The notes beneath the pieces are model-generated. The model had not been told where the DNA came from, ran no database searches, and saw only the letters and a list, made by a program, of their open reading frames with translations. DNA of 64,000 bases, taken from NCBI GenBank assembly GCA_001544655.2, contig FCOD02000009.1, positions 62,001 through 126,000 on the forward strand, in the 5' to 3' direction. The DNA comes from Caballeronia turbans (GTDB taxonomy: Bacteria > Pseudomonadota > Gammaproteobacteria > Burkholderiales > Burkholderiaceae). This document shows, in pieces, positions 36,465-44,566 of the stretch. The first letter of the stretch is position 1. Each line of letters begins with the position of its first letter. The position numbers and the translations under genes were made by a program.

Positions 36465-37045
36465 TGACGGGACCGGGCATCGCCGGATGCTTCGGCAAGC
36501 TGCGAAGCAACGGCGACTTCGTGTCGCGGCGCTTGCCGCCGTGTTTCGTCGAGCAGTGGGATGCGATGTTGCAGGCCGGTGTGCTCGCGAGCCGCGCAAC
36601 GCTCGGGCGTGCGTGGCTCGATGCGTATCTGACCGCGCCGCTGTGGTGCTTCGCGCTCGGCGACGGTGTCATCGGCGAGACCGGATGGGCGGGCGTGCTG
36701 ATGCCGAGCGTCGATTGCGCGGGCCGTCATTTTCCGCTCACGATCGCTGCGCCCGTCGAGTCATTCGCGTGGCGCTTTCAGATGGACGGCTGGTTTTCGC
36801 GCTGCGCCGCGCTCGCGCTCGCGACGCTGGATCGGGACGCACGTCTCGCCGACTTCGACGCCGCATTGCTCGCGCTCCCGCACGCGCACGCGCACGCGCA
36901 CGCGGATGATGCGGCGGGCGTCCCGGTGCCGTCCGGGGCGGGCGAGCGGGGAGTGAGCCATTGGTGGCATGCGGGATCGGTGCGCGCGAGCGCCGGATTG
37001 CCCGATGCCGCGTTCGTCGCGGCGCTATTCGATCGTGCAGGCTAG
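36464..37045 (+). CDS. tagF: type VI accessory protein TagF
   Basis: 193 residues, start overlapping the tssM stop by one base (TGATG). The DUF2094/TagF pattern is clear: GCFGKLRSNGDFVSRRLPP, FVEQWDAML, GETGWAGVLMPSVDCAGRHF and PLTIAAP. TagF represses T6SS post-translationally, opposing or bypassing the phosphorylation pathway in P. aeruginosa. A run of HAHAHAHA comes from a hexanucleotide repeat at 36881. It converges with the pppA gene, sharing the CTAG at 37042-37045. Confidence 0.92.
   Translation: MTGPGIAGCFGKLRSNGDFVSRRLPPCFVEQWDAMLQAGVLASRATLGRAWLDAYLTAPLWCFALGDGVIGETGWAGVLMPSVDCAGRHFPLTIAAPVESFAWRFQMDGWFSRCAALALATLDRDARLADFDAALLALPHAHAHAHADDAAGVPVPSGAGERGVSHWWHAGSVRASAGLPDAAFVAALFDRAG
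36881..36904 (+). repeat. hexanucleotide repeat CACGCG x4 in tagF
   Basis: Four exact tandem copies of CACGCG give alternating His-Ala residues. In-frame slippage by six bases would change the loop length without frameshift. Confidence 0.75.
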
Positions 37046-37857
37046 ATGCCGTCGAAGCAGACGATGACGGCCGTGATGTTGTCCTTGCCGCCCGCATCGA
37101 GAGCGAGGGCGATGAGATGCCTGCACGCCGCGTCGATTCCGTGCGGCTTCACGCCTTTCAGCACGGCCTCGATCTCGCGATGCGACACCTCGCCGTGCAG
37201 CCCGTCGCTGCACAGCAGATAGCGGTCGCCGGGAAGCCAGCTGTGCGCTTCGACGACGGGCCCGATGGACGGCAGCGGGCCGAGCGCCTGCAGCAGCACG
37301 TTGCGCGGCGGCAGATGTTCGATGGCGCCGCGCTCCAGCGCTTGCTGATAGAGCGTCTGGTCGCGAGACAGTTGCGACAGCGCGCCGTCGCGAAAGCGAT
37401 AGAGCCGGCTGTCGCCGACGTGAAACGAGATCAACTGCAACGAGCCGGGCGGCTGCCAGATGCCGGTCAACGTCGTGCCCATCGATCGTTGCGGCGTGAG
37501 ACGCTCGCGCTGGTTCATCGCGTGGAGCGTCGCATTCGCGTGATCGAGTGCGTCGGCGGCGGCGCGCATCGCACACGCCGGCGCGTCGTGCACGGTGGCG
37601 TCGGGATCGTCGGCGCTCGCATGCGTGGCGGGCCGGGCGGCGAGTTCGGCGGCGATGCACTCGAGCGCGGTCGCACTCGCGCGCGCACCGAATGCGTGAC
37701 CGCCCATGCCGTCCGCCACCGCGACGAGATTCAGCCCGGCGTGGATCAGAAAGCGGTCCTGATTGTCGCGGCGCACGCGCCCGGCATCGGTGTGGCCGAA
37801 CGCCGAGCAGGCGGCAAGGCGCAGCGGAGCGCGGCGCGTCAACGTGTCGGAATCCAT
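37042..37857 (-). CDS. pppA: PP2C-type protein phosphatase PppA of the T6SS
   Basis: 271 residues from the ATG at 37857, preceded by AAGGAG at nine bases. PP2C motifs are in order: GRVRRDNQDRFL, LVAVADGMGGHAFG, SMGTTLTG, FHVGDSRLYRFRDG, LLCSDGLHGEVS and GGKDNITAVIV, with all metal-binding aspartates present. It removes phosphate from Fha or related T6SS targets, opposing PpkA. It is the last gene of the minus-strand operon, 26 bases after ppkA. Confidence 0.92.
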   Translation of the reverse strand: MDSDTLTRRAPLRLAACSAFGHTDAGRVRRDNQDRFLIHAGLNLVAVADGMGGHAFGARASATALECIAAELAARPATHASADDPDATVHDAPACAMRAAADALDHANATLHAMNQRERLTPQRSMGTTLTGIWQPPGSLQLISFHVGDSRLYRFRDGALSQLSRDQTLYQQALERGAIEHLPPRNVLLQALGPLPSIGPVVEAHSWLPGDRYLLCSDGLHGEVSHREIEAVLKGVKPHGIDAACRHLIALALDAGGKDNITAVIVCFDGI

Positions 37858-37883
37858 CGGTGAAAGCTCCTTCGGATGCGTGC

Positions 37884-39272
37884 TTACAGTCCGACGTCGC
37901 GCCTGAAGCGCGAGCGGTCGTGTTCGTTGGAGATCGCCGCCGCGAGCCGCTCGTGCAGCGCTTCGAGGCTGCCTGAGCGCGAGGCCTCGCGTTTCGCGAC
38001 GATGTTCGCGATCGGGCCGAGATAGACCGCGAGCTTCGACGCGGCGGCCTGTACCTCTTCCACGCCGAGCGACGGAAAGCGCGATGCGTCCAAAGACGTC
38101 GCGGCGCCATGCGTCGTGCCCGCGCGGGAGCCTTCCTCGAAGGCCGCGACGAACAGCGCGCGGCCCTTGTCGGACGGCACGTGCGGGGCGAGCAGCGCGA
38201 TCAGCGCGGGCAGGTCCGGCGCGCCGGCGATGCGCGCTGCCGCGCGCCGCACGAGCAGACGGGCCACCGGCCCGATCTGCCCGGCGAGTTGCATCTCGAC
38301 CGAGGCGAGCATGGCGGCGGGCCACATCGTGAGCGAGGGCAGCGAGTCGCCGCGCCACGCGCCCGAACCGGAGGCGAGCGGCCCGTCGGGACTCACCGTG
38401 CGTGCTTCCAGAACCGTGCGGTCCTCGGCCGGGACGGGCGCGTGATCCAGCGCACGCTGAAAATCGGCAGCGGTCTGAAAACGCGCGTCAGGGCGTCGTG
38501 CCAGCGCGCGCATCAGCACGTCGTCGAGCGCGGGGGTGAGCGCCGGATTGCAGGCGGACGGCGCGCGCGGCGTTTCGTGCATGACCTGCCGCATCACCTC
38601 GGCCTGCGATGCGCCCGTGAAAGGCCGGCATCCGGTGAGCATCTGATACAGCACGATCGCGGCGGAAAAGAGATCGGAGCGTCCGTCGACGGACTCGCCC
38701 GTGAACTGCTCAGGCGACATGTAGCATGGCGTGCCGATCATCGCGCCCGCCAGCGTCAGCGTGGACGATTCGACGTGTGCGACGCCGAAGTCCGCGACCT
38801 TGAGCCGCCCTTGCTCGCTGACGAGCAGGTTCGCGGGCTTGATGTCGCGATGCACGACGCCGTGCGCGTGCGCGAAGCCGAGCGCGGCGAGCAACTGGGC
38901 GAACCAGTCGAGCGCGGTCGCGAGTGCGAGCGGACGGCCCGCGTCGAGCAACTGCTTGAGGCCTTGCCCGTTCACCAGTTCCATGGCGATGAAGGCGGTG
39001 TCCGCGGTCTCGCCGTAGTCGTACACGCCGACGATATTCGGATGCGCGAGCCGTCCGCCGGCCTGGGCTTCGTTGCGCAGGCGCGCCAAGAGGCTCGCGC
39101 GTTCGCCTCCGTCGAAGAGATCGTGACGGACCGTTTTCAGCGCGACATGCCGCTCGATGTGCGGATCGAACGCGCGATACACGACGCCCATCGCGCCCGC
39201 GCCCAGCATCGCCTCGATGCGGTACTTGCCCAGGTGCGTGATGCGCGGCGGGTCCATCGCGGCACCCGTCAT
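37884..39272 (-). CDS. ppkA: PpkA-type serine/threonine protein kinase of the T6SS
   Basis: 462 residues, start at 39272 within two bases of the upstream stop; ATG at 39257 (MDPPRITHLGKY) is possible. The kinase domain spans about 15-275: GAGAMGVVYRA glycine loop, VALKTV lysine, HGVVHRDIKPANLL catalytic loop, KVADFGVAHV, and SPEQ in place of APE. There is no membrane segment or vWA domain, unlike P. aeruginosa PpkA. The C-terminal 130 residues hold two copies of a helical motif with the pattern GP(V/I)A...(R/K)R.A.R..., near 355 and 425. It probably phosphorylates Fha. Confidence 0.92.
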   Translation of the reverse strand: MTGAAMDPPRITHLGKYRIEAMLGAGAMGVVYRAFDPHIERHVALKTVRHDLFDGGERASLLARLRNEAQAGGRLAHPNIVGVYDYGETADTAFIAMELVNGQGLKQLLDAGRPLALATALDWFAQLLAALGFAHAHGVVHRDIKPANLLVSEQGRLKVADFGVAHVESSTLTLAGAMIGTPCYMSPEQFTGESVDGRSDLFSAAIVLYQMLTGCRPFTGASQAEVMRQVMHETPRAPSACNPALTPALDDVLMRALARRPDARFQTAADFQRALDHAPVPAEDRTVLEARTVSPDGPLASGSGAWRGDSLPSLTMWPAAMLASVEMQLAGQIGPVARLLVRRAAARIAGAPDLPALIALLAPHVPSDKGRALFVAAFEEGSRAGTTHGAATSLDASRFPSLGVEEVQAAASKLAVYLGPIANIVAKREASRSGSLEALHERLAAAISNEHDRSRFRRDVGL

Positions 39273-39273
39273 C

Positions 39274-40152
39274 TCATGCCTCGATCATCTTGAATGCTTC
39301 GACGAGGCTCGTCTTCATGCGCGCGAACGACGCGGCGAGCGAAGCGATCTCGTCGCGGCCGCGCTCGGTGAAGTCCGCGCCGTCGAGATGCCCGAGGCTC
39401 GCCTGATCGGCGGCTTGCGAGAGCGCCCGGATGCGCCTTGTGACGAGCAGATGCACCATCACGTTCAGCGCGATCAGCAGCAGCACGAACACCGCGAGCA
39501 GCGAGGCGAGAAAGGTGCGCAGCACCGCATCGCTGCGCGCGACCGGCAGCGCCATCGGCACCGAGACGAAGTCCGCGCCGATGACTTCATGCATCGCCCA
39601 GTTGAAGCCGTTGTTCGGGCCGTATTTGTCGATGAGCGTCTTCGGCGCGCGCGAGGGCACGCTGTGGCATTCCATGCACGCGGCATCGTTGATGCGGTTG
39701 GGGCGCGCGATATACAGGTTCTGCCCGGAAGGCGTGTCGCGCAGACCGACGACTTCCTTCAGCTCGGGCTTGTCGTGCAGATGCCGGATGACGTCCGCTT
39801 CCCAGTCCGAGGGACGGTCGCGCGGATTGGTCGGATTGAGCATCGTCGAACGATACGAGTATCCCGCGAGACGCTTCTCCAGCGTCATCAGGGTTTCGAC
39901 CGCCGAGAACGCCGGCACCGATTGCGGCACGAAGCTGTATTTGAGCTGCGTCTGCAGGAGCGGCGTGACCTGCGTCGCGGTGTAGTTCTGCGCCGCGCTC
40001 GCGGCTTCCATCAGGACGCGCGCATTCTGCACGGTTTCCTCGATGGCCGCGCGCCGCAGCAGTTCACGCGCGGCAAACCCGGCCGACGCGAAACCGATGA
40101 CGAACACCGCGAGAAACACCAGATTGAACTTGACGGCGAGCGACAGTCTCAT
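39274..40152 (-). CDS. DUF3365 (Tll0287-like) haem-c HAMP membrane protein
   Basis: 292 residues from the ATG at 40152. A membrane segment (about 8-28) opens into a periplasmic domain of about 180 residues with ATQVTPLLQTQL and YSYRSTMLNPTNPRDRP, both typical of Tll0287-like/DUF3365 sensors. It carries a CMECH c-type haem motif (Cys159, Cys162, His163). A second membrane segment (about 205-230) is followed by a HAMP region and the protein ends without any kinase or cyclase domain. The start overlaps the FecR-like gene stop and its stop abuts the kinase start. Confidence 0.87.
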   Translation of the reverse strand: MRLSLAVKFNLVFLAVFVIGFASAGFAARELLRRAAIEETVQNARVLMEAASAAQNYTATQVTPLLQTQLKYSFVPQSVPAFSAVETLMTLEKRLAGYSYRSTMLNPTNPRDRPSDWEADVIRHLHDKPELKEVVGLRDTPSGQNLYIARPNRINDAACMECHSVPSRAPKTLIDKYGPNNGFNWAMHEVIGADFVSVPMALPVARSDAVLRTFLASLLAVFVLLLIALNVMVHLLVTRRIRALSQAADQASLGHLDGADFTERGRDEIASLAASFARMKTSLVEAFKMIEA

Positions 40153-41033
40153 GACTCCACCTCGGTTGATTGCGCGTTGACGGGCGCGACCGCGCGCCGG
40201 CGCGGCATGGCGGGCGGCGGGCACAGCACGCGCCGCCATTCGGGAAGATCGCGCAGGTTCTGGCGCACTTGCGTGCGAAACGGCTCGCCCTGTGCGAGCG
40301 GCCGAAAACGCGCGACGAAGGTGCGCCGGATATCGAGCGGTGCGGTGAGCCAGCCGGCGAGGTCGGCATACGTCGCCGGACGGCCTTGCACCGGCGCGTC
40401 GGGCTTCGTTTTCGCGAAGGCGACGAACGCGAGCGGATCGCGGAACGAAACCGGCATCGCGGCGATGAACGATTGAGCCGCGCGCGGGTGCACGTCGAGC
40501 GGCTTGCCGGCCGCACGCTCGATGTAGCGCTCGCCGTCGAATGGCTGGCGGGCTTCGGCGTGCTCGGGCAGGGCGAGCGTCACGCTTCCGCTTTCGATGA
40601 AGAGCGAGGTCGCATCGCGGCTTGCGTGCAGGACGGCGGAACCTTCGCGCAGGGCAACGCGAAGCGCCGCGGTCTCGATCGACAGGGGTTCGGCTGCGGC
40701 GTGAATGCGCGCGATCTTGATCCAGCCCGACAGCAGCGCGAGCGCAACGGCGTGCGGCGCCGCATCGATGGCGAGGCGCGTATCGGCACCGAGGGCGACG
40801 ATCGTGCCGTCGTCGTCTTCGATTTGCGCGCCGCCGTGGGCATCGGTGGCGAGCAGATCGCCAGGCTCCACAGCGAAGGGTGCATCGACGCTTACGACCG
40901 TCTTGCCGCGGACCAGCGTGACCGCGCCGTCGGGCAGCAGGACGGGCTGGCCCGCGTATGCGCACTGAAGCGCGCATAGAGACGCAACGGCGAAGCCTGA
41001 GCGCAGAGCGTGAGAAAGGGTTCGGACGTTCAT
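40149..41033 (-). CDS. FecR-domain periplasmic protein
   Basis: 294 residues. A signal peptide (about 1-28, ending CAYAGQ) leads into a FecR-like beta domain with VTLVRGKTVVSVDAPFAVEP, then ATDAHGGAQIEDDDGTIVAL and SGWIKIARI, typical of FecR/periplasmic anti-sigma-like domains without a membrane anchor. The C-terminal third is arginine-rich and probably helical, with no known domain. It is the first gene of the operon leading to ppkA and pppA and could be a ligand- or surface-sensing partner of the haem protein. Confidence 0.8.
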   Translation of the reverse strand: MNVRTLSHALRSGFAVASLCALQCAYAGQPVLLPDGAVTLVRGKTVVSVDAPFAVEPGDLLATDAHGGAQIEDDDGTIVALGADTRLAIDAAPHAVALALLSGWIKIARIHAAAEPLSIETAALRVALREGSAVLHASRDATSLFIESGSVTLALPEHAEARQPFDGERYIERAAGKPLDVHPRAAQSFIAAMPVSFRDPLAFVAFAKTKPDAPVQGRPATYADLAGWLTAPLDIRRTFVARFRPLAQGEPFRTQVRQNLRDLPEWRRVLCPPPAMPRRRAVAPVNAQSTEVES

Positions 41034-41233
41034 CGCTGTCGATGCCTCGAAGCATGGAGGGATTGCGACGAAAACAGCCGGGACACCGCTTCTATTCCAG
41101 AGAATTTCCCCTATGGCCGATGGAACAAATCGGCACCGCCCGGTGTTGTCGGCAGGACGAGACCGCCGCGCGATGCCGTTCGTGATCGCGCGTCGCTTTC
41201 GCACACTCGGACCACTCAACCAGGGCAATCTCC

Positions 41234-41851
41234 ATGATGAGCAAACTTGCTTCACAAGCCGTGGCCGGCGCGCTCGCGCTCGCCGCCTCGCTGACATGCG
41301 CAACGAGCCAGGCGGCGTGGCGCGTCGACAGCGGCCAGTCCACGTTCTCCTTCACGACCACGAAGGCCGCCCGTCCGGGCGCGGCGGCGCTCGCGGAAGT
41401 GCAGACGTTCAGGCAGATCGACGGCTCGATCGGCGATGACGGCAAGCTCGTCTTCGATGTCGATCTCGCAAGCGTCGAAACGAACATCGACCTGCGCAAT
41501 CAGCGGCTGAAGGACATGCTGTTCAAGGTCGCGGATCATCCGAAGGCCGTGTTCAACGGTGCCGTCGATATGCGGCGCGTGCAGGCGCTCCATACGGGCG
41601 CGAGCATGGACATCGACGTGAGCGGCGCGCTCGCGATCAGCGGCGTGGCACGACCGCTGAGCGCCAGCTTGCGCGTCGTGAAGCTCGCGAACGGCGCGCT
41701 TTATGTCGGTACTCGTCTGCCGATCGTGGTGAACCTGAAGGACTATGGCCTGCAAGACGAGGTCGAGGCGCTGCGCGCGCTGATGAACCTCGATGTGCTC
41801 GCGGGCTCCGCGCCTGTGAGCTTCGCGGTGATGCTCGAGCCGCAAAGATGA
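41234..41851 (+). CDS. YceI-family periplasmic protein
   Basis: 205 residues with a signal peptide (about 1-28, ending SQAAW) and the lipocalin-like YceI fold: WRVDSGQSTFSFTTTKAARP, DVDLASVETNIDLRNQRL and FNGAVDMRR. YceI proteins bind isoprenoid-like lipids and are often induced by base or stress. Two adjacent ATGs can serve as start. It is divergent from the FecR operon across a 200-base region that should hold both promoters. Confidence 0.87.
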   Translation: MMSKLASQAVAGALALAASLTCATSQAAWRVDSGQSTFSFTTTKAARPGAAALAEVQTFRQIDGSIGDDGKLVFDVDLASVETNIDLRNQRLKDMLFKVADHPKAVFNGAVDMRRVQALHTGASMDIDVSGALAISGVARPLSASLRVVKLANGALYVGTRLPIVVNLKDYGLQDEVEALRALMNLDVLAGSAPVSFAVMLEPQR

Positions 41852-41863
41852 GCGGCTGAACGG

Positions 41864-41893
41864 CGGACGCCTTCGCGAGCGCGAGGGCGTCCG
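41864..41893. terminator. bidirectional terminator-like hairpin
   Basis: A 13-pair stem (41864-41876 with 41881-41893, one T-G wobble) around the loop GAGC lies between the convergent YceI and 511-residue protein genes. It is the strongest hairpin noticed in the window. No long T tract follows. Confidence 0.6.
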
Positions 41894-41915
41894 ATGTGTC
41901 GAAGATCGCGGGGTG

Positions 41916-43451
41916 TTACGCGTTCAGGAAACCGAGAACGGCCTTGCGCAGTTTCAGGTCCCACGTCTGCTCTTGCGCGTGGTTCGCGGCGAGCGTGAGC
42001 AGGCCGCTGATCATCGCATCGTCCGACTTGAACGCGAAACCCGCATCCCCGAGATAGCTCGATCCCCAGACCTTGAGGCTATCCACGTATTTGCAGCCCG
42101 CCGTGTAGGCCGCCTGCGTGATGATGGTCTCGTCGTCCTTGAACATCGCGAGAAAGTGCATCTTGTCGCCGCAAATGCCCGAGTTGAGGGCGAGCACCGA
42201 CAGCGCCGGAATCGATACCGCGTAGCGCTTGAACCAGTTGTTGAACGCGATCGGCCGGGTATGCAGTGCATCGCGCTGCATGCGGGCGTCCCAGTACTCC
42301 TTCGCCTGCTCGCAGAACCGCTTGATGCGCTTGATTTCGACGATCTTCCAGATGACCTTCGCGAGCGTTTCCATGATGGAGACGACCGCGTCGACGATGG
42401 TCGATACACCCTGACTCGCGAACTGCAAGCCGAGGCTCGCGCCGCCTTTCACTAGGTCGTACACGCCGGAGCCGATGCTCAGCTTCATCGCGCGTCTGAT
42501 CGCCTCCACGATGGTACCGGGGTGTCCCGCGAGCAATTGCACATCGCGGCCCTGCACCCATTCGCGATACTTGGTGATGCTGCTGTCGACGGTATTCGCG
42601 ATGCCCTTGGCGATGTCGAGGCCCGCGCCGATGAACGGTGCGAGCGTGGCGAGCAGCTTGCCGCACAGCACGTCCACCAGCTTGCGCAAGAGCGCGGGCA
42701 TCGTATCGAGCGCGAAGCCGCCGGGGTCATTGCGAATATCCGTGACTTTCTCGCGGATCATGTCCCAGAGTTTTTTCGCGCCTTCCTCGACCTTGGCGCG
42801 AATGGCATCGTAGAGACGGCGCGCCGCACTGCTCAACGCAGGCAGCGTGACAGTGGATAGCGTGAGCTGATTCGAACTCACGAGCGTGGGTTCCTTGTGC
42901 TTCTTTATCTTCTTCTGAACCTGCTCGAGTGCGAGCGATGCCGACTTCTGCACGAGACTGTTGTCCAGTACCTCGGCGGCGCGCGACGCCGCGACATTGG
43001 CCTCCGGCGCGAAGCCGAGACCGACATTGGTGACTTCGAAAGCGCCTTCGAGAAGCACCTGGAACGTGTCGTCCTCGACTTCCATGTTGCCGAAGAGATA
43101 GAGGACGCCGAGCCGCGAATTGATGAGCGCGGGCGCCATGAAGTCGAGCGCGCCGCCTGCGGCATCGGAGTCGCCCTGGCCGTGCAGTTGCTGGTCGAGC
43201 AGCGTGAAGCACTTCGCGCCATTGCGGGACATTGTTTTCCAGGCATCGCCGGGACCGACCGACTGCTGCCAGCGCTCGAAGGCGCGCACAAGGCTGTGGA
43301 ACCGGTGAACGGTTCGGTTTCTCTGGTACAGCAGGATCTGCTCGTCCAGATCTTTCAACGCTGCACTGCGCACCTGAAGCAGCGACGACGTTCCTCTCAG
43401 CCATTCATCGTGGCGAACGATGTCGGGCAAACTGGCGTAAGCGTAGGGCAT
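41916..43451 (-). CDS. unrecognised 511-aa protein, candidate secreted effector
   Basis: I do not recognise a named family. The ATG at 43451 has a GAGGAGA site. The first 100 residues are helical with a pattern RSAALKDLDEQILLY, then AFERWQQ and KTMSRNGAKCFTLLDQQL, which resembles N termini I associate with secreted toxins of pseudomonads and Burkholderia (from memory). The middle has two long hydrophobic-amphipathic stretches (about 255-290 and 330-375: ATLAPFIGAGLDIAKGIANT and GASLGLQFASQGVSTIVDAV). There is no signal peptide. It sits 1 kb from the T6SS regulatory operon. A membrane-active effector is a hypothesis only. Confidence 0.75.
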   Translation of the reverse strand: MPYAYASLPDIVRHDEWLRGTSSLLQVRSAALKDLDEQILLYQRNRTVHRFHSLVRAFERWQQSVGPGDAWKTMSRNGAKCFTLLDQQLHGQGDSDAAGGALDFMAPALINSRLGVLYLFGNMEVEDDTFQVLLEGAFEVTNVGLGFAPEANVAASRAAEVLDNSLVQKSASLALEQVQKKIKKHKEPTLVSSNQLTLSTVTLPALSSAARRLYDAIRAKVEEGAKKLWDMIREKVTDIRNDPGGFALDTMPALLRKLVDVLCGKLLATLAPFIGAGLDIAKGIANTVDSSITKYREWVQGRDVQLLAGHPGTIVEAIRRAMKLSIGSGVYDLVKGGASLGLQFASQGVSTIVDAVVSIMETLAKVIWKIVEIKRIKRFCEQAKEYWDARMQRDALHTRPIAFNNWFKRYAVSIPALSVLALNSGICGDKMHFLAMFKDDETIITQAAYTAGCKYVDSLKVWGSSYLGDAGFAFKSDDAMISGLLTLAANHAQEQTWDLKLRKAVLGFLNA

Positions 43452-43501
43452 GGATGGGTCTCCTCGGAACCGGATGTGATCGTTGGCTGCGCCGCGCCGC
43501 C

Positions 43502-43636
43502 CTAGCACCACGCGATATCGTTGAGCTTCACGTAGTGGGTTTCGATCAGGCGGCCGCTGCGACTGCGCAGGTCCACCCGGTAGAAGCAGCCGAAACTGAA
43601 AAAGCTCTGGTCCAGGATAAAGATTGCGCGGTGCAT
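43502..43636 (-). CDS. very small protein, 44 aa
   Basis: The ATG at 43636 follows a strong AGGGGGA site and the frame ends at a TAG, giving MHRAIFILDQSFFSFGCFYR followed by 24 more residues ending NDIAWC. It is aromatic-rich, with two cysteines. It lies 50 bases upstream of the 511-residue gene on the same strand, so the two probably share a transcript. No family recognised; could be a chaperone-like, immunity or leader peptide. Confidence 0.55.
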   Translation of the reverse strand: MHRAIFILDQSFFSFGCFYRVDLRSRSGRLIETHYVKLNDIAWC

Positions 43637-44098
43637 GATTCCCCCTGTTCGTGCGGTTCGGCGGATGAAAACGCGCCGTTCGGATCGCCACGGGTTGCGG
43701 CGACCGTGATATCAGAACAACGGGGTGCGCGCGTTTCTTCCGCGTGCGATCGACAATTTATTTTCGGGGGGATGAAGGAATAAAAGAGGCGCTCGCGTGT
43801 GAGGCTCGATTGCGATGTCGGGCAGCGCGCTTTCCGTGGTGGGGCCGGACAGATGGAAGCGGCTCCATCGCTTCGGCCGGTCCGGTGTGTGGGCAATGCC
43901 GGCCGACGCGACGTATCCTGTATTGCAGTGGCAGTCGATGCAGCACTGAGACGTTGTGCGCGAGCCATCTGATATGCGGTGCCGGCGGCTTTTGCAGGTT
44001 TGCGAACGACCGTTCTTAATTGACGATGCGCCACTTTGTCATTGCAGGCTTAAGCGTGGCACTCCGTTTGCTTTGCGCACGAGAACTATGGACGGAGC
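43637..44098. other. intergenic, no supported gene
   Basis: 462 bases between the 44-residue gene and the next plus-strand gene. Frames are short and irregular on both strands and none has a ribosome site with a plausible protein. It should hold two divergent promoters. Confidence 0.5.
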
Positions 44099-44413
44099 AT
44101 GATGAAAGCGACTATTTGGGGCCATAGCCTGTTGCCAGACGGCCATGAGGAGATTCATCGCTTTGCGTTTGAACTTCAGGACGGAAGCGAAGCGCCGCCC
44201 GTGCGGGAATCGGTTTCCCTGCGTACCGCGCGCGTGATCGTGGCGCATCTGCACGACGGCAACGCATTGATACAAATGTTCCGGGCAATCGTCGACACTG
44301 AATCAGCGAAGTACGACGAATTGATCGGCCGAAGCTACGAGGACGATTTCCTCGAGAACGGTCCAAGCGATCGGGTCAATAGCTCGCAGGGGTGGGAAAA
44401 CGCGGAGCAGTGA
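44099..44413 (+). CDS. hypothetical protein, 104 aa
   Basis: A small soluble protein with an ATGGACGGAGC site before paired ATGs. It has an N-terminal beta stretch (MKATIWGHSLLPDG), a helix LRTARVIVAHLHDGNALIQM and an acidic C terminus (YEDDFLENGP). No signal peptide or membrane segment. I do not recognise the family and neighbours give no clue. Confidence 0.6.
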   Translation: MMKATIWGHSLLPDGHEEIHRFAFELQDGSEAPPVRESVSLRTARVIVAHLHDGNALIQMFRAIVDTESAKYDELIGRSYEDDFLENGPSDRVNSSQGWENAEQ

Positions 44414-44566
44414 GCCTGGATCGAATCGGAACGGCGTTGCGGGGTGACGCGAAGAGTCCAACATCGACCGTATGCTCTTTCAATGTTATTTCGATGTTCG
44501 GGGCGCGCAGGAAGCGAACGCAAAGGCCGCTCCGTCAACGGATCGATTTACGAGGAAGGAGTCAGC

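Noticed and set aside
31503-36599. Minus-strand open frame of about 1700 codons opposite tssK-tssL-tssM-tagF
   Set aside because: Arginine- and alanine-rich translation with no known domain; a mirror of strong codon bias in the real genes.
43546-44034. 162-codon minus-strand frame
   Set aside because: Overlaps the small 44-residue gene in another frame, low-complexity and no ribosome site.
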